Part shown: positions 1-12,365 of the stretch, piece after piece
How positions within the stretch are numbered: position 1 is the first letter of the stretch
How the letters are laid out: each line of letters opens with the position of its first letter
Assembly (NCBI RefSeq): GCF_905220565.1
Contig: NC_059397.1
Coordinates: 13,455,001-13,519,000, forward strand
DNA: 64,000 nt
From: Melitaea cinxia
Lineage: Eukaryota > Arthropoda > Insecta > Lepidoptera > Nymphalidae
Direction of reading: 5' to 3'
Translations under genes and position numbers: made by a program
Notes under the pieces: model-generated
What the model was told of the DNA's origin: nothing
Seen by the model: only the letters and a program-made list of their open reading frames with translations
Databases searched by the model: none

Positions 1-503
1 TCAGAACCATCCAGCTAGTAGATTTTAACTGGAAGGACGTAGCGCCGCGGTCTTAGCTTGAATTAGCTTATGTACTCAGGATCTTTACTTAAGAACACGT
101 TAATCACAGAAAATTAGAAAAATACTTCGCTACTTAATAGTGCTTACTTAAGTACCGTCTTAAAAATAAAAAAGGATATTAAATTTAGGTATATACAGAA
201 ATTAGTTTTATTTTTATTTTTATATATAAATTTTACATCCATGGGCTCTTAAGTGCCCATGTCTTTTTTATTTACATTTTAATTTTGCAAAGCGTTGAGG
301 CGTATTATTTTCAACCCTGCATGCTTCGAATTGCGAACTAAAGCTTATTTTCTCTAATTCGATGGTGAGTCCAAAACTGACCGTGAGAGATATATATACC
401 TATATATACACATATATCTATGTAGGTTAATAATTAATTAATACAGATATTCGTTAATCAATGTTACACGAACTTTATTATGGAAAGGTGTTGCTTTAGA
501 TCT
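1..503. other. AT-rich sequence without gene
   Basis: I see no open frame, RNA gene or recognised repeat here. The only compositional change is a short GC-richer patch at about 40-55. The stretch ends at the target-site duplication of the first SINE. Confidence 0.5.
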
Positions 504-622
504 CGCTTCAGCCTGTAACATCCCACTGCTGGGCATAACACTGTCCAATCCGAGTTGACGGATATACTCGTATATGAGTAACGATCGCTATCAGGTGTAC
601 ATGATAACCGGGACCGACTCGG
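504..622 (-). mobile_element. tRNA-SINE with RTE-like tail, 5'-truncated
   Basis: Read on the minus strand this is the 3' part of the main SINE of the window: body (GATAGCGATCGTTACTCAT) and tail (CAGTGGGATGTTACAGGCTG, then AAGCG). It is flanked by GCTTTAGATCT (493-503) and GCTTTAGGTCT (623-633), an 11-bp target-site duplication with one mismatch. The tRNA-like head is missing, as expected from 5' truncation during LINE-driven insertion, and part of the body is deleted. Confidence 0.75.
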
Positions 623-633
623 GCTTTAGGTCT

Positions 634-2499
634 GCTATGTCAATATTTTATTTCAAATATTTTGTTGTTAAAATGAATTTTATATACAACTAATACGGTA
701 ATAATATATAGCGTATATTGAAGTGCAACTTTAGTTAAAAAACAAATAAAAATGATCTATTGCTTCGATGTGTTCATGTAAGTGTTTCACACCATAAAAG
801 GCAGAATATTTTCCATACCAATGAGGTAAGCAATAAAAAAAGTTTTACAAAGTGCCTCACAGAAGTCATTCATTATTAAAATTCATTATTTTGTGATATT
901 CTAGGACCAAATCGAATCTCTCATACTGCTGACTGTTCATTGTTAAGTCATATAAGCACTAGGAATATCAAATAATTCACGGGATGCAAATCTACATAAT
1001 CGAGAATGGAAATCTTGTACACCGGACGTACTGAAGATTAAATTTAAATTAATATGTTCATATAATATCATAGATGTGAAATGCTGTACAAATATTTTAG
1101 TATATTTGTTATCTAATCAGTGTTTTGTAGTAATTCAAGTTACATCAATTTTATTTTATTGAGTAGCTAATTTACACAGCCAAGAGTTTTTCCCTCCGGA
1201 TTTCTCTTTCTCTCAGTCTACACTAGGTTAAATTATTCAAAATCATATATATTAATACGCTATGGTTAAGATGTTTGGCTCCCTTTTTAGAAAAAAACCT
1301 CACAATTACTCCACATTAATTATATATCATTTTATAGATAATTGATTGCTCTACCGGCTACTATAACAAATAACTAAAAAATTAACTATCGCTTTTGTTT
1401 TTGTAAATTAACTAATTGTAGCAAACGCACCTCAACAAAGGAAAGATAGGTGGCTCCTTACTACATTTGGGTCAGACCAGGAATAATCTGCCGATGGAAT
1501 CGATGTTCAGGACGTTAACGGTCATGCAGCAACAAAATAGAATGCACTCTCGTACCTTAGAGAATCGATGGTGACTTCCACTATCGACTGAGTACACCAG
1601 CTGATTGGATTCTGCACATTACATCAAAAGTCTTGGAGTTGAGAAGATGCTAAGAGTTCATGGTATTTCACGATAACACACGCGCATAAGAAGCCTGCGA
1701 TGGCGGTCGCGTTAGGTTATGCGACGTGCGTTCGCGGCACAATCATGTGTGCAACTCCTAATTACAACTACCCTCAAGTTTCTGTCAAAAATCTCAACTC
1801 AAGGGCAGTGAGCGCATAACAGCTTTATAAAGCTGCGTTTTGTTGCTGCATAAACCTACATACACAGAACATCGATTATAACGTTAAAACTACGATTTAC
1901 TACGAAAAAAAACGATGACGGAACACTAATTATTAAAATTATATATATAGATATACGTTGAGACAATACAACTATGCTGCCATCTAACGGCTATAATTTT
2001 GAAATAACGTCAACATGATTGACGGTCGATCTACTACACTTCGAATATTGTTTATAAAGAAGTCTTGCAATAAAGAATTAAAAAAATAAAATATTTTTTG
2101 TAAAGTGATTATTATACTTATTTTTTTACGAATTTTTCGCACGGGCATTGCTAGTATTATCTAATAAAGCAAGTGAATATAAGGATAATGTACCTACATA
2201 TCTCAAGGTACTAGAAATTAATTAATTATTTATTGCATAATTTATGGGTTTGCATTCAAAACACAGAGTCTTTTATCAGCACGCAGTTTTCTTTGCGATG
2301 TTTTCATTATTACTTATTACCAGATATATAAGGACCATCCAGATATATAAGGACTTAATATTTTCAACTTACTGGTACTTAATAAATGTTAAAGTAAAAA
2401 GCTTAAAATATATAGATTTGTACTTTTGTTTTTTAGTTACAGTTGTTTTTTTATGCAACATGGTGCTACTACTATTTGAAAACAAAAAATAAATAAATA
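634..2499. other. Non-coding stretch with GC-richer segment
   Basis: No gene is recognisable. Between about 1440 and 1760 the base composition rises, with a CpG-rich patch at 1681-1740. A perfect 16-bp palindrome, CAGCTTTATAAAGCTG, lies at 1820-1835. The reading frame at 2244-2492 is AT-rich, has no domain and is probably chance. Confidence 0.4.
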
Positions 2500-2617
2500 T
2501 TGTATTATAATACAAACGTTAATTCCGCCAATAAACTGTCACGCAGTTTGACGGCTTAAGAAACTGTAAAAGTGTTTGATCCTAATAAAGAATTTCTTGT
2601 TATTATTATTATTATTA
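2500..2617 (+). repeat. Palindrome and possible LINE 3' tail with (ATT)n
   Basis: TTGTATTATAATACAA at 2500-2515 is a perfect 16-bp palindrome. It is followed by an AATAAAG motif and a (TTA)n run at about 2598-2617. A polyadenylation-like motif next to a short trinucleotide run is the usual look of a LINE 3' end, but no coding part remains and I found no target-site duplication. Confidence 0.3.
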
Positions 2618-4401
2618 AATTAAAATATATACATTTCTTATAACCGAATCTGTTACAGGCTTAAGAGGGTATAGATAAATAATACTTAAGCCGTGTGCCA
2701 AACTATCTTCGTGGGCCAATGCCTAATAAATTGTTTTAATACCGTAACCCCGATAGCTACGCTGAATGTTTACCAGGTATTCTGGAAACGATCCAAAGTT
2801 TCGCTAGCTACCTCATTACCGTAGTAGTGTTAATGCTGGATGTCCCTGAAATTTTTTAGAGGGCACTTCACTTAGTACGTTTTAATTTTGTCTCTTTATT
2901 GCTTGCTTCGTTAAAGTTGAGAGGTTATTTGGCTGAGGGAAAGCAAAAGTCCACGCCATTGTTCAGGGCAGAGGCAAATAATGCATAAAGTTTTACACAG
3001 TATTCACTTTAAAAAAATTCTATAATATTTACTATTGTCGATGTTTTTTTTTTTTTTTGCTCATCATATATCAATTTCTGACATCTTAAAAATGTTCATA
3101 TTTCCTGTACAACAATAAGCGTCTTATTATATATTTTTCAATAAAAGCAATGATTAATGTAATTTTTTTATAGATAAGTAGTATTAAAAATTAATGTCCC
3201 ATAAAGGACGATGACGCGCGAGTTGCTACTATAAAATTCCTATGAATGAAGTTACCCAAACATTTTTTTTCTCAAACTATAACAGAGTCCTGATACATCA
3301 CATGAGACTGGATTATTAAAATGAATCACTTTTTGTTAAAGACTATAATTCATTTTAAAGTCACATTTACCAGATAATAGGTTGTAAAGCGATGTATCGT
3401 ACCTATATTGTAATAAATAACACGAAACACAAATTATACGATGCCTTAAGCATTTACAATATAAAACCTCTTGTAATAAATTCATTTTTAAGGAATGATC
3501 CAATTCAGATTTTATGAAAAAGTCGTACAATCAAATTATCATAGTACTGTATAACAACGTAACAATCGTTGAAATGAAAACAAAACAAAATTAAAACTTT
3601 ATGGTCTAGATCTCCCGAATGAAATCGCTAGCGCTAGAACACAATGAAAGTCAGCCTGCAGTTCGGTCTGATAGATATTCTCAACAGAAAAATTCAGCTG
3701 CCGTTAACAAAAGGTTGTTTCCAATGGTCAACCATTGTTCGACACCAAGCTCGTACAATAGACGACATCACGGATCACCCATCCCCAAACTACAATACAA
3801 CTTCGGTTTTGTAATAAGTTTTTGAGCCGATCATGGTATTTGGGCGATAAAAATGTTTAAACGGTCCTCGTAAATGATATTGAGAAGAATTTTTTTTTCA
3901 CCACTTGCACCGTGATCATCATTTTTTATAAACAAATTGTTCTTTGTTAGGATCTATACGTATATTGAAAATCTTTATAAATTATGTGTAATAGCGTCTA
4001 TTATTCGCAATGATCCTCGGAGTACTAGCACTAAACAGAACAAATTACATTTTAAGTATACATATTTATTTTTAATTTTACTCATCGCATCTAAAAAAAA
4101 AATTTGTATCTCAAACAAAATAATAAAATTTAGAAATGTACGAAATAGTTACAATTGTAGCGTTATGACCTCTCTGGTAGTAACAGAATAGTTTAATTCA
4201 AACTTGGAGCTAAAGTGGATTAAGCGAATTTACAGAAAGCTTAATGTTATGACTAAATAACGTTCTGAAAGTACCTATACTAAATTAACTCCTAAAATAA
4301 AAGGTGAGATTAAGCTTAAATGTAGATGAACTTAAATGTAGGTGAACTTACAAAAGTCTAAGCTATGATTATCATTATCGACATTCTGTTTTCGTCTGAT
4401 T
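2618..4401. other. AT-rich stretch without supported gene
   Basis: Nothing recognisable except homopolymer runs near 3045. A 68-codon open frame at 3619-3825 has more balanced composition than its surroundings but no signal peptide, motif or family likeness; I do not call it a gene. Confidence 0.4.
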
Positions 4402-4650
4402 CAGCCTGTAACATCCGACTGCGGGTTAGTGGATATATTCGCTACTATGAGTAATGATCGCTATCAGGTTTTTATGATAACGACCGAAACCGACAGCTTA
4501 GCGTACTTTCCGAGACACGGTGAGGAGATACATTAGGGCAGATATCCAAACCGGAAAGAAATATTTGTACAAACCCCAAAGAGTGTGAATCGAACCTGCA
4601 CACCGCGCCCGGAAGCACCGCACACGCATCACTACACTAAAGCGGTTGGA
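4402..4650 (-). mobile_element. tRNA-SINE, type B head, decayed
   Basis: The plus strand shows CAGCCTGTAACATCC, then TATGAGTAATGATCGCTATC, then a divergent antisense B box (GTGAATCGAACC). Read on minus: head, body, tail. The segment beside the head contains a version of the AAATACAAATATCC block that marks type B. The tail-proximal part of the body is deleted and the head is strongly mutated, so the copy is old. Confidence 0.65.
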
Positions 4651-4744
4651 AACGATTCTCGTACACTGCTGCACAAATTAAAGACACGTAACTGATTGTG
4701 AGTTCGATATTTAGATTGATTAGCTCTAAGCATTTTGCGTTTAT

Positions 4745-4893
4745 GCAGCCCTGCGGTCACCAACCTGCTTGCCCAGCGTGGTGACTATGGGCAAAACACA
4801 TGAGCTTCAGGTCACGCCATTTTTGGCGTGAACTTGTGGAGGCCTATGTCCAGTAGTGGACTGCAAAAGGCTGCTGTGATGATGATGATGATG
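4745..4893 (+). mobile_element. RTE-clade LINE 3' end, 5'-truncated
   Basis: The sequence runs from GCAGCCCTGCGGTCACC through GAGGCCTATGTCCAGTAGTG to a (GATGAT)n tail, the usual lepidopteran RTE 3' terminus. It is flanked by ATTTTGCGTTTAT (4732-4744) and ATTTTGCATTTAT (4894-4906), a 13-bp duplication with one mismatch. Only the 3' untranslated end was inserted. Confidence 0.8.
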
Positions 4894-4906
4894 ATTTTGC
4901 ATTTAT

Positions 4907-6951
4907 TTTATTTATTTAAAGAAATAAAGAAAAAGTATAAGAAATTCGATAAACAGGTCAATAAAAACAATGTACAGTTTCCCAGGGAACTGTGTTTGTA
5001 GAAGGATTTGCATTTTTTTAAATGTTTACATAACGGAGGTGACATTTTTTAAATTCAAATGCATAAAAATCATAAATAGCTTTCGTGTGTTTTATGTTAC
5101 AGTGGAGTAAGATTATCGTTTTAAAGAACACTTTTAATTTTAATATAGTAACAGTAAACAGATAAAAGATACAGGTGATGTACAAATATCGCTCTTAGCA
5201 AATTTAAATAAAACGCATTTTCAAAATATCAACAAAATGTTTGCTACAAGATCAAATCCCATTTAATTTTGTACAATTCCATGATTATCGATTAGTATTA
5301 TTTTCCAATTACTAGTGCAGCGGTATCTTATTTTAATGGAACTAATATTAGTAAAATTCGTTTAATCCATAATTGAAATCCATGTGTAACAAAATGGTGA
5401 CAAAACGCATCTTAAAGATTTTTTGCTTATCCCTTTAGAAAATACTAAACCGTCGATGCGTGTGACATTTTGTTGAATGTGACATTCCCTATATCGTGTA
5501 GGCCGATACCGTTTTATTTTGACAAACTGCCCAGAATACTCTTTGTTGAACATAAAGCAATATATCAGTTAGTGTCGCACAGTTAAAAAAAATGTTTCGA
5601 ATGAGCTCCTAGATTCAAAGCGAGGCCAGATGTGTATATAAAACACAATAGTTAATCCGACCGTAAAAGTAATATATTTTTTTACGCCTACAATCAAACA
5701 TTATACATACGTATATAATATTTAAGAGATTTTCGTGTAAAAATAAAATGCTATTTAAATAATTAAAAGAATCGTTTCCAGTAATAACATGAATGGTGAG
5801 GATTTATCACATCATCAATAGAATTTTAATGCACAAGACCACCCGCTTACTTACTAACGATGTCGTTAGAGACAATACTGGTGGCACAATGCAAGAATAA
5901 CGACCTTCGTAGCCCGTTCGCTATTGATATCGGTACTGGCTAAACAGCCAAAAACAAAAGACGTATATAAATCACAAGCACCACGCGTCCTGATGCAAAT
6001 ACAAAATTCTATCATTTAAAAAAAGAAAAAGTTCACAATTATGAACCTTAGGCAGTTAACATAGAATTTTAAATAGCTTGACAAAAGACTCGTTTTGTAA
6101 ATCACTTCTGGCGTAAACAATAGGCTGGACAGCATAAAGTTAGCTTTACAACCAGTATAACATAATCATTGACCTATTGTTAGAGGAACACTTCTCAAAA
6201 ATGCATTATGGGTGTTAAATAACCACAAGGCAGTCCGACTGGAGATTGTGGAGAACGAAAGATAAAATATTTCCACCGCAACGCGTGACGAATTGATTAT
6301 TCAAAAGTCGCATGAGTTTACAATTTATTCAAAGCATTTTTTGCGAACATAATTTAACGCAAAGTTTTACTTTGTTCTGTTACCATTTGGTATGAGATTT
6401 ATTGTTCTTTTCAGTCAGGTACAGGTATAATAACAAAATTACCAAGAACACTTATTTTAAAGCTTGTTTTAAAAGAAAAATTGTTGTATTTATTTTTGAA
6501 ACAAATTTTTATAAACATTTCGATAGAAGAATCGAAATTGGTCAATATTTACTTTGAATTTAGGGCATTGTTTCAATATACAAGAGAACAAGTAATTGAC
6601 CTCAACTTTAGCCAAATCCTAAACGTCTGCTACACAGACAGGGAAAGTTGGACACCCTCTGGACAATTTACAGGGAGCGCTAATCTAATTGCCGCTTTCA
6701 CGTTTAGTTGTCGCCTTGACCTTCCTAAATGCATTTTGTATGTTACCAATTATCGCTTTTAACGCTCCTAAAACAATTTTCGGTTGTATATTGAAATGTA
6801 CGTAAAGTAATTATTTGACTTAAATATTATTTTGTTTACCAATTATTAGCTCATTAAATATAAATTAGAATATTATACATGATATTAATACTACAATAAT
6901 TTTAAGTAAACCAATCCGAGATATAATGTAATGACGTTACTATAAGTATTA
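4907..6951. other. AT-rich stretch without gene
   Basis: No repeat family, RNA gene or convincing exon is visible. The open frame at 6481-6762 has no recognisable domain and biased AT-rich codons. Region 5860-6000 is slightly GC-richer, without further signal. Confidence 0.4.
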
Positions 6952-7162
6952 ATAATTGTGTTTGCACGCAAACGAAAAAAAACAACTTCAATTATATAGA
7001 CAAGTAATACAACGTAAGTTGACGAAAAAAATTAACAAACGCACTAGTTTTCACTACGATTTTCAAGGGTTCCCATCGATTTCTCTGGGAATCCATCATC
7101 AGATCCTCGTTTTCTTATCATGGTACCATCCTTGGGATATCTCCTTTCCAACAAAAAAGGAA
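6952..7162 (-). mobile_element. Non-autonomous element with ACCGACTTCAA ends, truncated
   Basis: On the minus strand this matches the right half of the element seen complete at 57558-57904: the conserved GATATCCCAAGG and GGATCTGATGATGG blocks, a damaged TTGAAGTTG (normally TTGAAGTCGG), and the terminal GTTTGCGTGCAAAC hairpin. The left half with the ACCGACTTCAA end is missing. Confidence 0.7.
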
Positions 7163-7252
7163 TTTGAGAGAGAAAAGGAAAGAAAAGAAAGGCAACAAAC
7201 AAGTTATCTGCGAAAATACATAATATATAGATATATATAATATTAAAATTAA

Positions 7253-7505
7253 TTATTATTGTAATATTAAAATAACCGCTTTTTACTAAATACATATGGA
7301 TGTATACACGGTACATAAACCAAAATAACATTTTTTACAATTTTCGTCTCTGTCTGTTTGTTTGTTCCGGCTAATCTCTGAAACGGCTGAACCGATTTTG
7401 ACGGGAGTTTCACTGGCAGGTAGTTGATGTAATAAGGATTAAATAAAGTTACTTAATTTTTTAGGTTATTTATTTTATAACTCTGCGAACTGAACAATAA
7501 CCTTT
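7253..7505 (+). mobile_element. Non-autonomous Helitron, partial
   Basis: Starts GTAATATTAAAATAACCG and continues with the GGATGTATACACGGTACAT and GTTTGTTCCGGCTAATCTC blocks. This is the same family as the complete minus-strand copy at 20454-20770, in the other orientation. The 5' TC end and the 3' CTAG end are both lost. Confidence 0.7.
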
Positions 7506-8796
7506 TTGTTAAACTTTAAAAAATATAAGATTTTAAATGACAATAGTTTTATTTAAAGTTAATCTTACTTGGAAATTTTAAAGAAAATGACTTCCATAAA
7601 ACAGATACCTACCTATATATTAATTTCAGATTTCTTTTATAAGTAAAATTAACATTACTTACATTTACGTAATAATCTTTTGTAATACATATCACATTCT
7701 TTGATGATATCTTTAATTTTACCTTTTATTGAGATTTGCCAAACAAGTAATCCCAATTTTACAAATTCGGATCCAATTTAAACTATTATTACACGCAAAA
7801 TGAACCCTATGCGTATAATCATAACCTTAAATAATAATAATTTAGACCGTTCATGTTTGCAGTTTTATAATCAAGTAATAAACTCGACAACTGACTGATA
7901 GCTCTAAAATCATTTTAAATTTGAAAACCACAATCAAGTTTACAGTAGGTTGGCCAAAAGAACCATCAACCAACCACAGCATATTGTGCATTATAGATCT
8001 ACCACAAGTCGGTTTCCACGGTGGAGTCTATTAGGGAAGCGTGCCAGTAAATTATCAGCCCGCTTTTCCTTCTCTTCCGTAAGGAATGATCGCGTGTCCG
8101 TGTCTGTCGAGGCCACACGCGATATCAAAATATCCTATACCTTGCAGATTACGTAGTAAATATTACTCTCACGTTTGCTCACGATACCTAATCGTCAGAT
8201 TTGGGAACTTTAAACAGCTGCTTCTTGGATGGGTCTCCAGAATTATGAACGAATTAAATTGACTCGGAACTTGATCTAAGGATGAATTCGAATAAATGTC
8301 GCGTCCATAACTTTCTTCTCGATAAATTGAACCGCTTTCGAAAATCGATTTCGAACGCTTTAACAAAAATTTATGGGTGATTCCGTAAAACGTTTACCTT
8401 TAGATATCTTTCGCAAATATCTGCACGAATTTCGATTCTTTTCCATTATATTATTTTCCAAAATATAAAATTGTAAATTAAATGTCGAATTATCTTGTGT
8501 TGGGTTGGTGATTATTCTTGAAAAATATTTGTGTGAAAAAATTACATGATGTGCATCAACATTAGACAAGTTAGGGTGATATTGAATGTGTTAATTTAGT
8601 TCGTCATGCAATGGTTATAACTATTCCGGAATTGGGAGGGTCGTGACAAAAAGAATCCATTTAGTCATTGAATGTGAAATAATTAACAACTTAATTAATG
8701 ATTTTATTTAAAAATATATATACATCATGTATTATTAATGTATATAGATAGAGGTTTTATTTGAAATAGCTCTAAGAATCATTAAATACTTTTTTT
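7506..8796. other. Non-coding stretch with GC-richer patch at 7940-8160
   Basis: Mostly AT-rich. The segment 7940-8160 is clearly GC-richer and contains the hairpin listed separately at 8089-8123. Open frames at 7950-8156, 8169-8366 and 8360-8569 show no domain. The segment could be a conserved non-coding element or a decayed exon. Confidence 0.35.
8089..8123. promoter_or_regulatory. Perfect 9-bp inverted repeat (hairpin)
   Basis: ATCGCGTGT (8089-8097) and ACACGCGAT (8115-8123) are exact reverse complements around a 17-base loop. A TGAT...ATCA pair continues the outer arm after a 2-base bulge. Its CpG content is unlike the surroundings. The function is not known; a protein-binding site or an RNA hairpin are possible. 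Confidence 0.45.
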
Positions 8797-8848
8797 ACCG
8801 ACTTCAAAAAAGGAGGAGGTTACTCAATTTAACCGTATATATACACCC
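8797..8848 (+). mobile_element. Left-end fragment of the ACCGACTTCAA element
   Basis: ACCGACTTCAAAAAAGGAGG followed by the AGGTTACTCAAT block and a TATATA stretch is the left terminus of the family complete at 57558-57904. The rest is absent. Confidence 0.65.
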
Positions 8849-9310
8849 GTATACACCTGCTAATCCAGTAGTTACACCAGGAAAATAATATGCAATCCAA
8901 TATTTGCATTTTCTACAGTCTTCATACTGTGGATAGGTATTTAGTTTATTATTAAAATTTGTAGGTGCATTAAGAAAATCTATTTTTGAACTAAATACAT
9001 ATACCTATAACGTGACTAGGATTTTTTCGGCCAACCCTTATACGATTTTTTTCATAAATTAAAATAATTATAAAATAATGTTCACCCATTAACCAGGTGA
9101 AATTGAAAGGATATTTTGTATAATGTCCGATATTTCGAACATTTTATTGTTTTGTTGTCATTAGTATTTATCATACGACATGAGTCAATGATATGTTTAC
9201 CGATGGCTCCTATTACCTAAAACAGATTTTTAATTAAATGAATCCCGCAGTTATTTTATTTAATGCAAACTAAAAGAAATAAATAATCGTATTATACCTT
9301 TGTTAGAAAC
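8849..9310. other. AT-rich stretch without gene
   Basis: I see no repeat, RNA gene or open frame of note. Confidence 0.5.
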
Positions 9311-9432
9311 AATATAAATACAAATACACAATGGGATAAACATCTAATATGGCCTACACATATATTTGCCATGAGCAGTCATAGAACCCGCGACTGCTAG
9401 CGCAGAAGACTATGCTATGGCCATGGCACTTA
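9311..9432 (-). mobile_element. Decayed tRNA-headed SINE fragment
   Basis: The plus-strand string TTTGCCATGAGCAG, then GAACCCGCGACTGCTAGCGC and CTATGGCCATGG, looks like an antisense tRNA-type head with a mutated B box, similar in layout to the SINE heads at 16686 and 61130. Boundaries are estimates. Confidence 0.4.
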
Positions 9433-10258
9433 TTCTTCGCATTTACTAAGTATTTTATATCTTTATTAATCCAACGTATTTTATTATAATAAGATAATTT
9501 TAAACTTCATAAAATGTAAAAAAGTACACAAGTGTAAAGTATGTAATATCTCAGAGCGAGTTTTATCCTATTTTCACATATGATTATGTTACATTGTACT
9601 AAAACTTTTAATATAAAACTTAGTAAAGTCTCAATTTTCCTTAAAAATGCTCTCCAGTTAAAAAGTTATGTTAATATTTAGGTTAATAGCTCTCAGTAGC
9701 TGTTCAAATGAACCAGTTAGCCTTTGAAAAAATGCTACTTTTAATAGGCAGTCATATTACGAATTTCTGCATTCCGAGTCATGATATTTATGAGTATTTT
9801 ACATGAGGGTACTTGGTTATAGTATGTGAGCTCTTTAATAATTATTCGTTTTACTTACAAATATAGTATTTACAATATAAGACTAGAGTTGCTAATACAT
9901 TAATTTACACAACATGACAAAGTGTTATCAAAATATGCTAAAATATACAAGTAAGGCAACTGCTAAACAGATAATCTAACTTTTTCGAGTGTATAAAGCC
10001 AGATAACTAAGCTGACTTAACTAGTAATTATTATAAATGATTTTTGAGCAAATATGTACTTTTTGTTTATATGCGAAACTTGCATGCCATTTTGCACAAC
10101 GTGTATATTGAATTATCTGTTTTCGCGGAAAAATAAAAACTTGTGCTTATTTACAAAAAAACTAAAAATTCATAAAATTTAATTAATTTTTACATATTTA
10201 CAATATAAAACTTTACATTCCAATTTTACTTACAGTATTATAAAATAAATATGGTTAT
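9433..10258. other. AT-rich stretch without gene
   Basis: Nothing recognisable beyond AT-rich sequence. Confidence 0.5.
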
Positions 10259-10407
10259 CTGAGGTAGGGCACAGCAGGGGATCCTGGGGAATTGGGGGTA
10301 GGGCCGGCAACGCGCTTTCGATACTTCTGGTCTTGCAGACGTCTATAAGCTACGGTAATCGCTCACCATTAGGTGAGCCGTACGCTTGTATGCCTAGTTT
10401 TATAAAA
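10259..10407 (-). mobile_element. Lepidopteran interspersed repeat (GTACGGCTCACC family), internally deleted
   Basis: Reads on minus as AACTAGGCATACAAGCGTAC, GGCTCACCTAATGGTGAGCG, then GCGTTGCCGGCCCTACCCCC, and ends GCTGTGCCCTACCTCAG. The copies at 32508-32792 and 35103-35346 have the same start and end but about 100 more internal bases, so this copy carries an internal deletion. Confidence 0.7.
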
Positions 10408-11043
10408 AAACTACCTAAATATTATGTTTAATGTTTACTTAAACATAGCCAATTTCGTAAAATAGTCGTCAAAGGTCCCGTGCCTTAATGTTTCCCTTTC
10501 ACTAATAATGCGTATTTTTGGTGAAATGTATTAAAGTACTCTTTAACCTAAAATAAAACGTAACACTCGGATATAGAGTATAGTTTTGTTTAGCAATATC
10601 ATGAATTCGCGGGATCGTTTCAAGTTGAGTACGTCCATTTCTTTCGCCGCCCATAATAATGTTTGGCGATTTATCAAATCTCAATTTCGTAATAGATACG
10701 CTCGCTTGATGTGACATCAGATAAAAGTATATAAATCGTTTTGATTGTTTTGCTGGAATTGAAACCGGTATGACGATTATCGTTCCATAAGATAGATGCA
10801 TTGTTAGGATGGCAATGTTTGAGAGATCGCGTGAAAAAATCTTTTAACTGATCATTGTGATTTTTTTTACTTTAATCCTTAAGAAATGTGTGAAATAGTA
10901 AAGCTGAGCAGTGATACCTGCCCTGAGAGCGATGTTTTACCGCATAACGTTGCGTAAAAAATAAATAATTTTTAAAATAATTATGACGGTTATCCTTCTA
11001 TAGTAGTTAACTTTAGTCTCGTTTCGAAGCTGACTCAAACACA
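10408..11043. other. AT-rich stretch without gene
   Basis: A 99-codon minus-strand open frame at 10502-10801 has no recognisable domain and is not called. Confidence 0.4.
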
Positions 11044-11350
11044 TCTATATTAGTAATATAAAGCTGAAGAGTTTGTTTGTTTGTTTGAACGCGCTAATCT
11101 CAGCAACTACTGGTCAGATTTGAAAAATTCTTTCAGTGTTAAATAGGCCATTTATCGAGGGAGGCTACAGGCTATATTATAATGCTAAGACCCATAGGAG
11201 CCGAGCACCATGAAGAAGGTTTTAAAATCAAGTTTTTTTTTCCTTTTGAGAGCTTCCGCTGCGTGCCCTGCGTAAACAGTAAAAGTTTTGCAAAAATCGT
11301 GTATAAGAATTGACCTACTCCACGCGGACGAAGTCGCAGGCAAAAGCTAA
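11044..11350 (+). mobile_element. Non-autonomous Helitron
   Basis: Begins with TC directly after an A (11043) and ends GCAAAAGCTAA directly before a T (11051 side: 11351 is T), fitting the Helitron rule of 5' TC, 3' CTRR and insertion between A and T. The CCACGCGGACGAAGTCGC block near the 3' end is common in lepidopteran copies. No Rep/helicase sequence is present. Confidence 0.7.
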
Positions 11351-11608
11351 TTTTTCATATTTTATCTTGTCAGTTAAGCTATTGCACTGTTACTATCACT
11401 TTTATGGATATCATTTAATTTTATGATGTTTTTATACAAATAAAATTAACTGAATCGATACAAGAAGAAGTGATAACTAAACTAAATATAACACGTAACG
11501 CGGGGACTTTAATATCAACTTATTGGATAATACTGTACTTAGTAAGAGATTCTTATCTTTGTTTAAATGTTGTAATTTTACCAATCTCTTTCTCGAGCTT
11601 ATGTACTA

Positions 11609-11651
<43 letters not shown>

Positions 11652-11840
11652 AATTTGGATGAGAGTAACAAGAGTTTTTTTGTCCGGCCTTTTTTCCTCT
11701 CGGCCAAATTAGGGTTCATTAGGTTAAGTAATTTGTTGTGATATTTAATAAACACATATTACATAATAGATAGGCAATATCAACCGAGACACTAGATATT
11801 AGAATTGAAAAAAATATTGTATTATATGTACCTAATTTTT
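11351..11840. repeat. AT-rich spacer with (TA)n microsatellite
   Basis: An almost pure (AT)n run lies at about 11610-11648. The two open frames across it (11470-11652, 11523-11741) exist only because the dinucleotide run reads as alternating Tyr-Ile, so they are not genes. Confidence 0.7.
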
Positions 11841-12280
11841 AACCGACTTCAAAAAAGGAGGAGGTTACTCAATTCGAGCGTATATATATATATATATTAA
11901 TGTATGTTCGGGGATAACTTCTTCGCTTATGAACCGATTTTGATAATTCTTTTTTTGTTGGAAAGAAGATATCCCAGGTGTAGTACTATGGCAAGGAAAC
12001 CAGGATCTGATGATGGGATCCTAGAGAAATCGAGGGAAACCCTTGAAAAACCGCACAACTTTTTACTGGGTGTACCGATTTTAATTATTTTTAATTTAAT
12101 CGAAAGCCGATGCTTATCATGTGGTCACATTTAAATTTCATCGAGATCTGATTACAACTTTTGGGATAATCTTTGGTAATGCGTATTTAGTTGAAGATTT
12201 TTTCGTCTATCTACGTTGTATTACTTGTCGATGTAATTGAATTCGGTTTTTTTTTTTCGTTTGCCAGCAAACAGAATTAT
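11841..12280 (+). mobile_element. Non-autonomous element with ACCGACTTCAA ends, long copy
   Basis: Left end AACCGACTTCAAAAAAGGAG at 11841. Internal blocks GTTCGGGGATAACTTCTTCG and GATCTGATGATGGGATCC, then GAAAAACC. The right end has TTGAATTCGGTT (one mismatch to the inverted left end) and the hairpin GTTTGCCAGCAAAC. It is longer than the 57558 copy because of extra sequence at about 12055-12180. Confidence 0.75.
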
Positions 12281-12365
12281 CATATTATAGCAATTTAGAA
12301 ATTGCTAGCGACCACCACTCTTTTGTTTTTTTTTTTAATTAGATTTTTTTGACGTTCTTTAAGTG

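Noticed and set aside
3619..3825. 68-codon frame with balanced composition
   Set aside because: No motif, signal or splice context; composition alone is not enough.
11470..11741. Two frames with alternating Tyr-Ile
   Set aside because: Translation of an (AT)n microsatellite.
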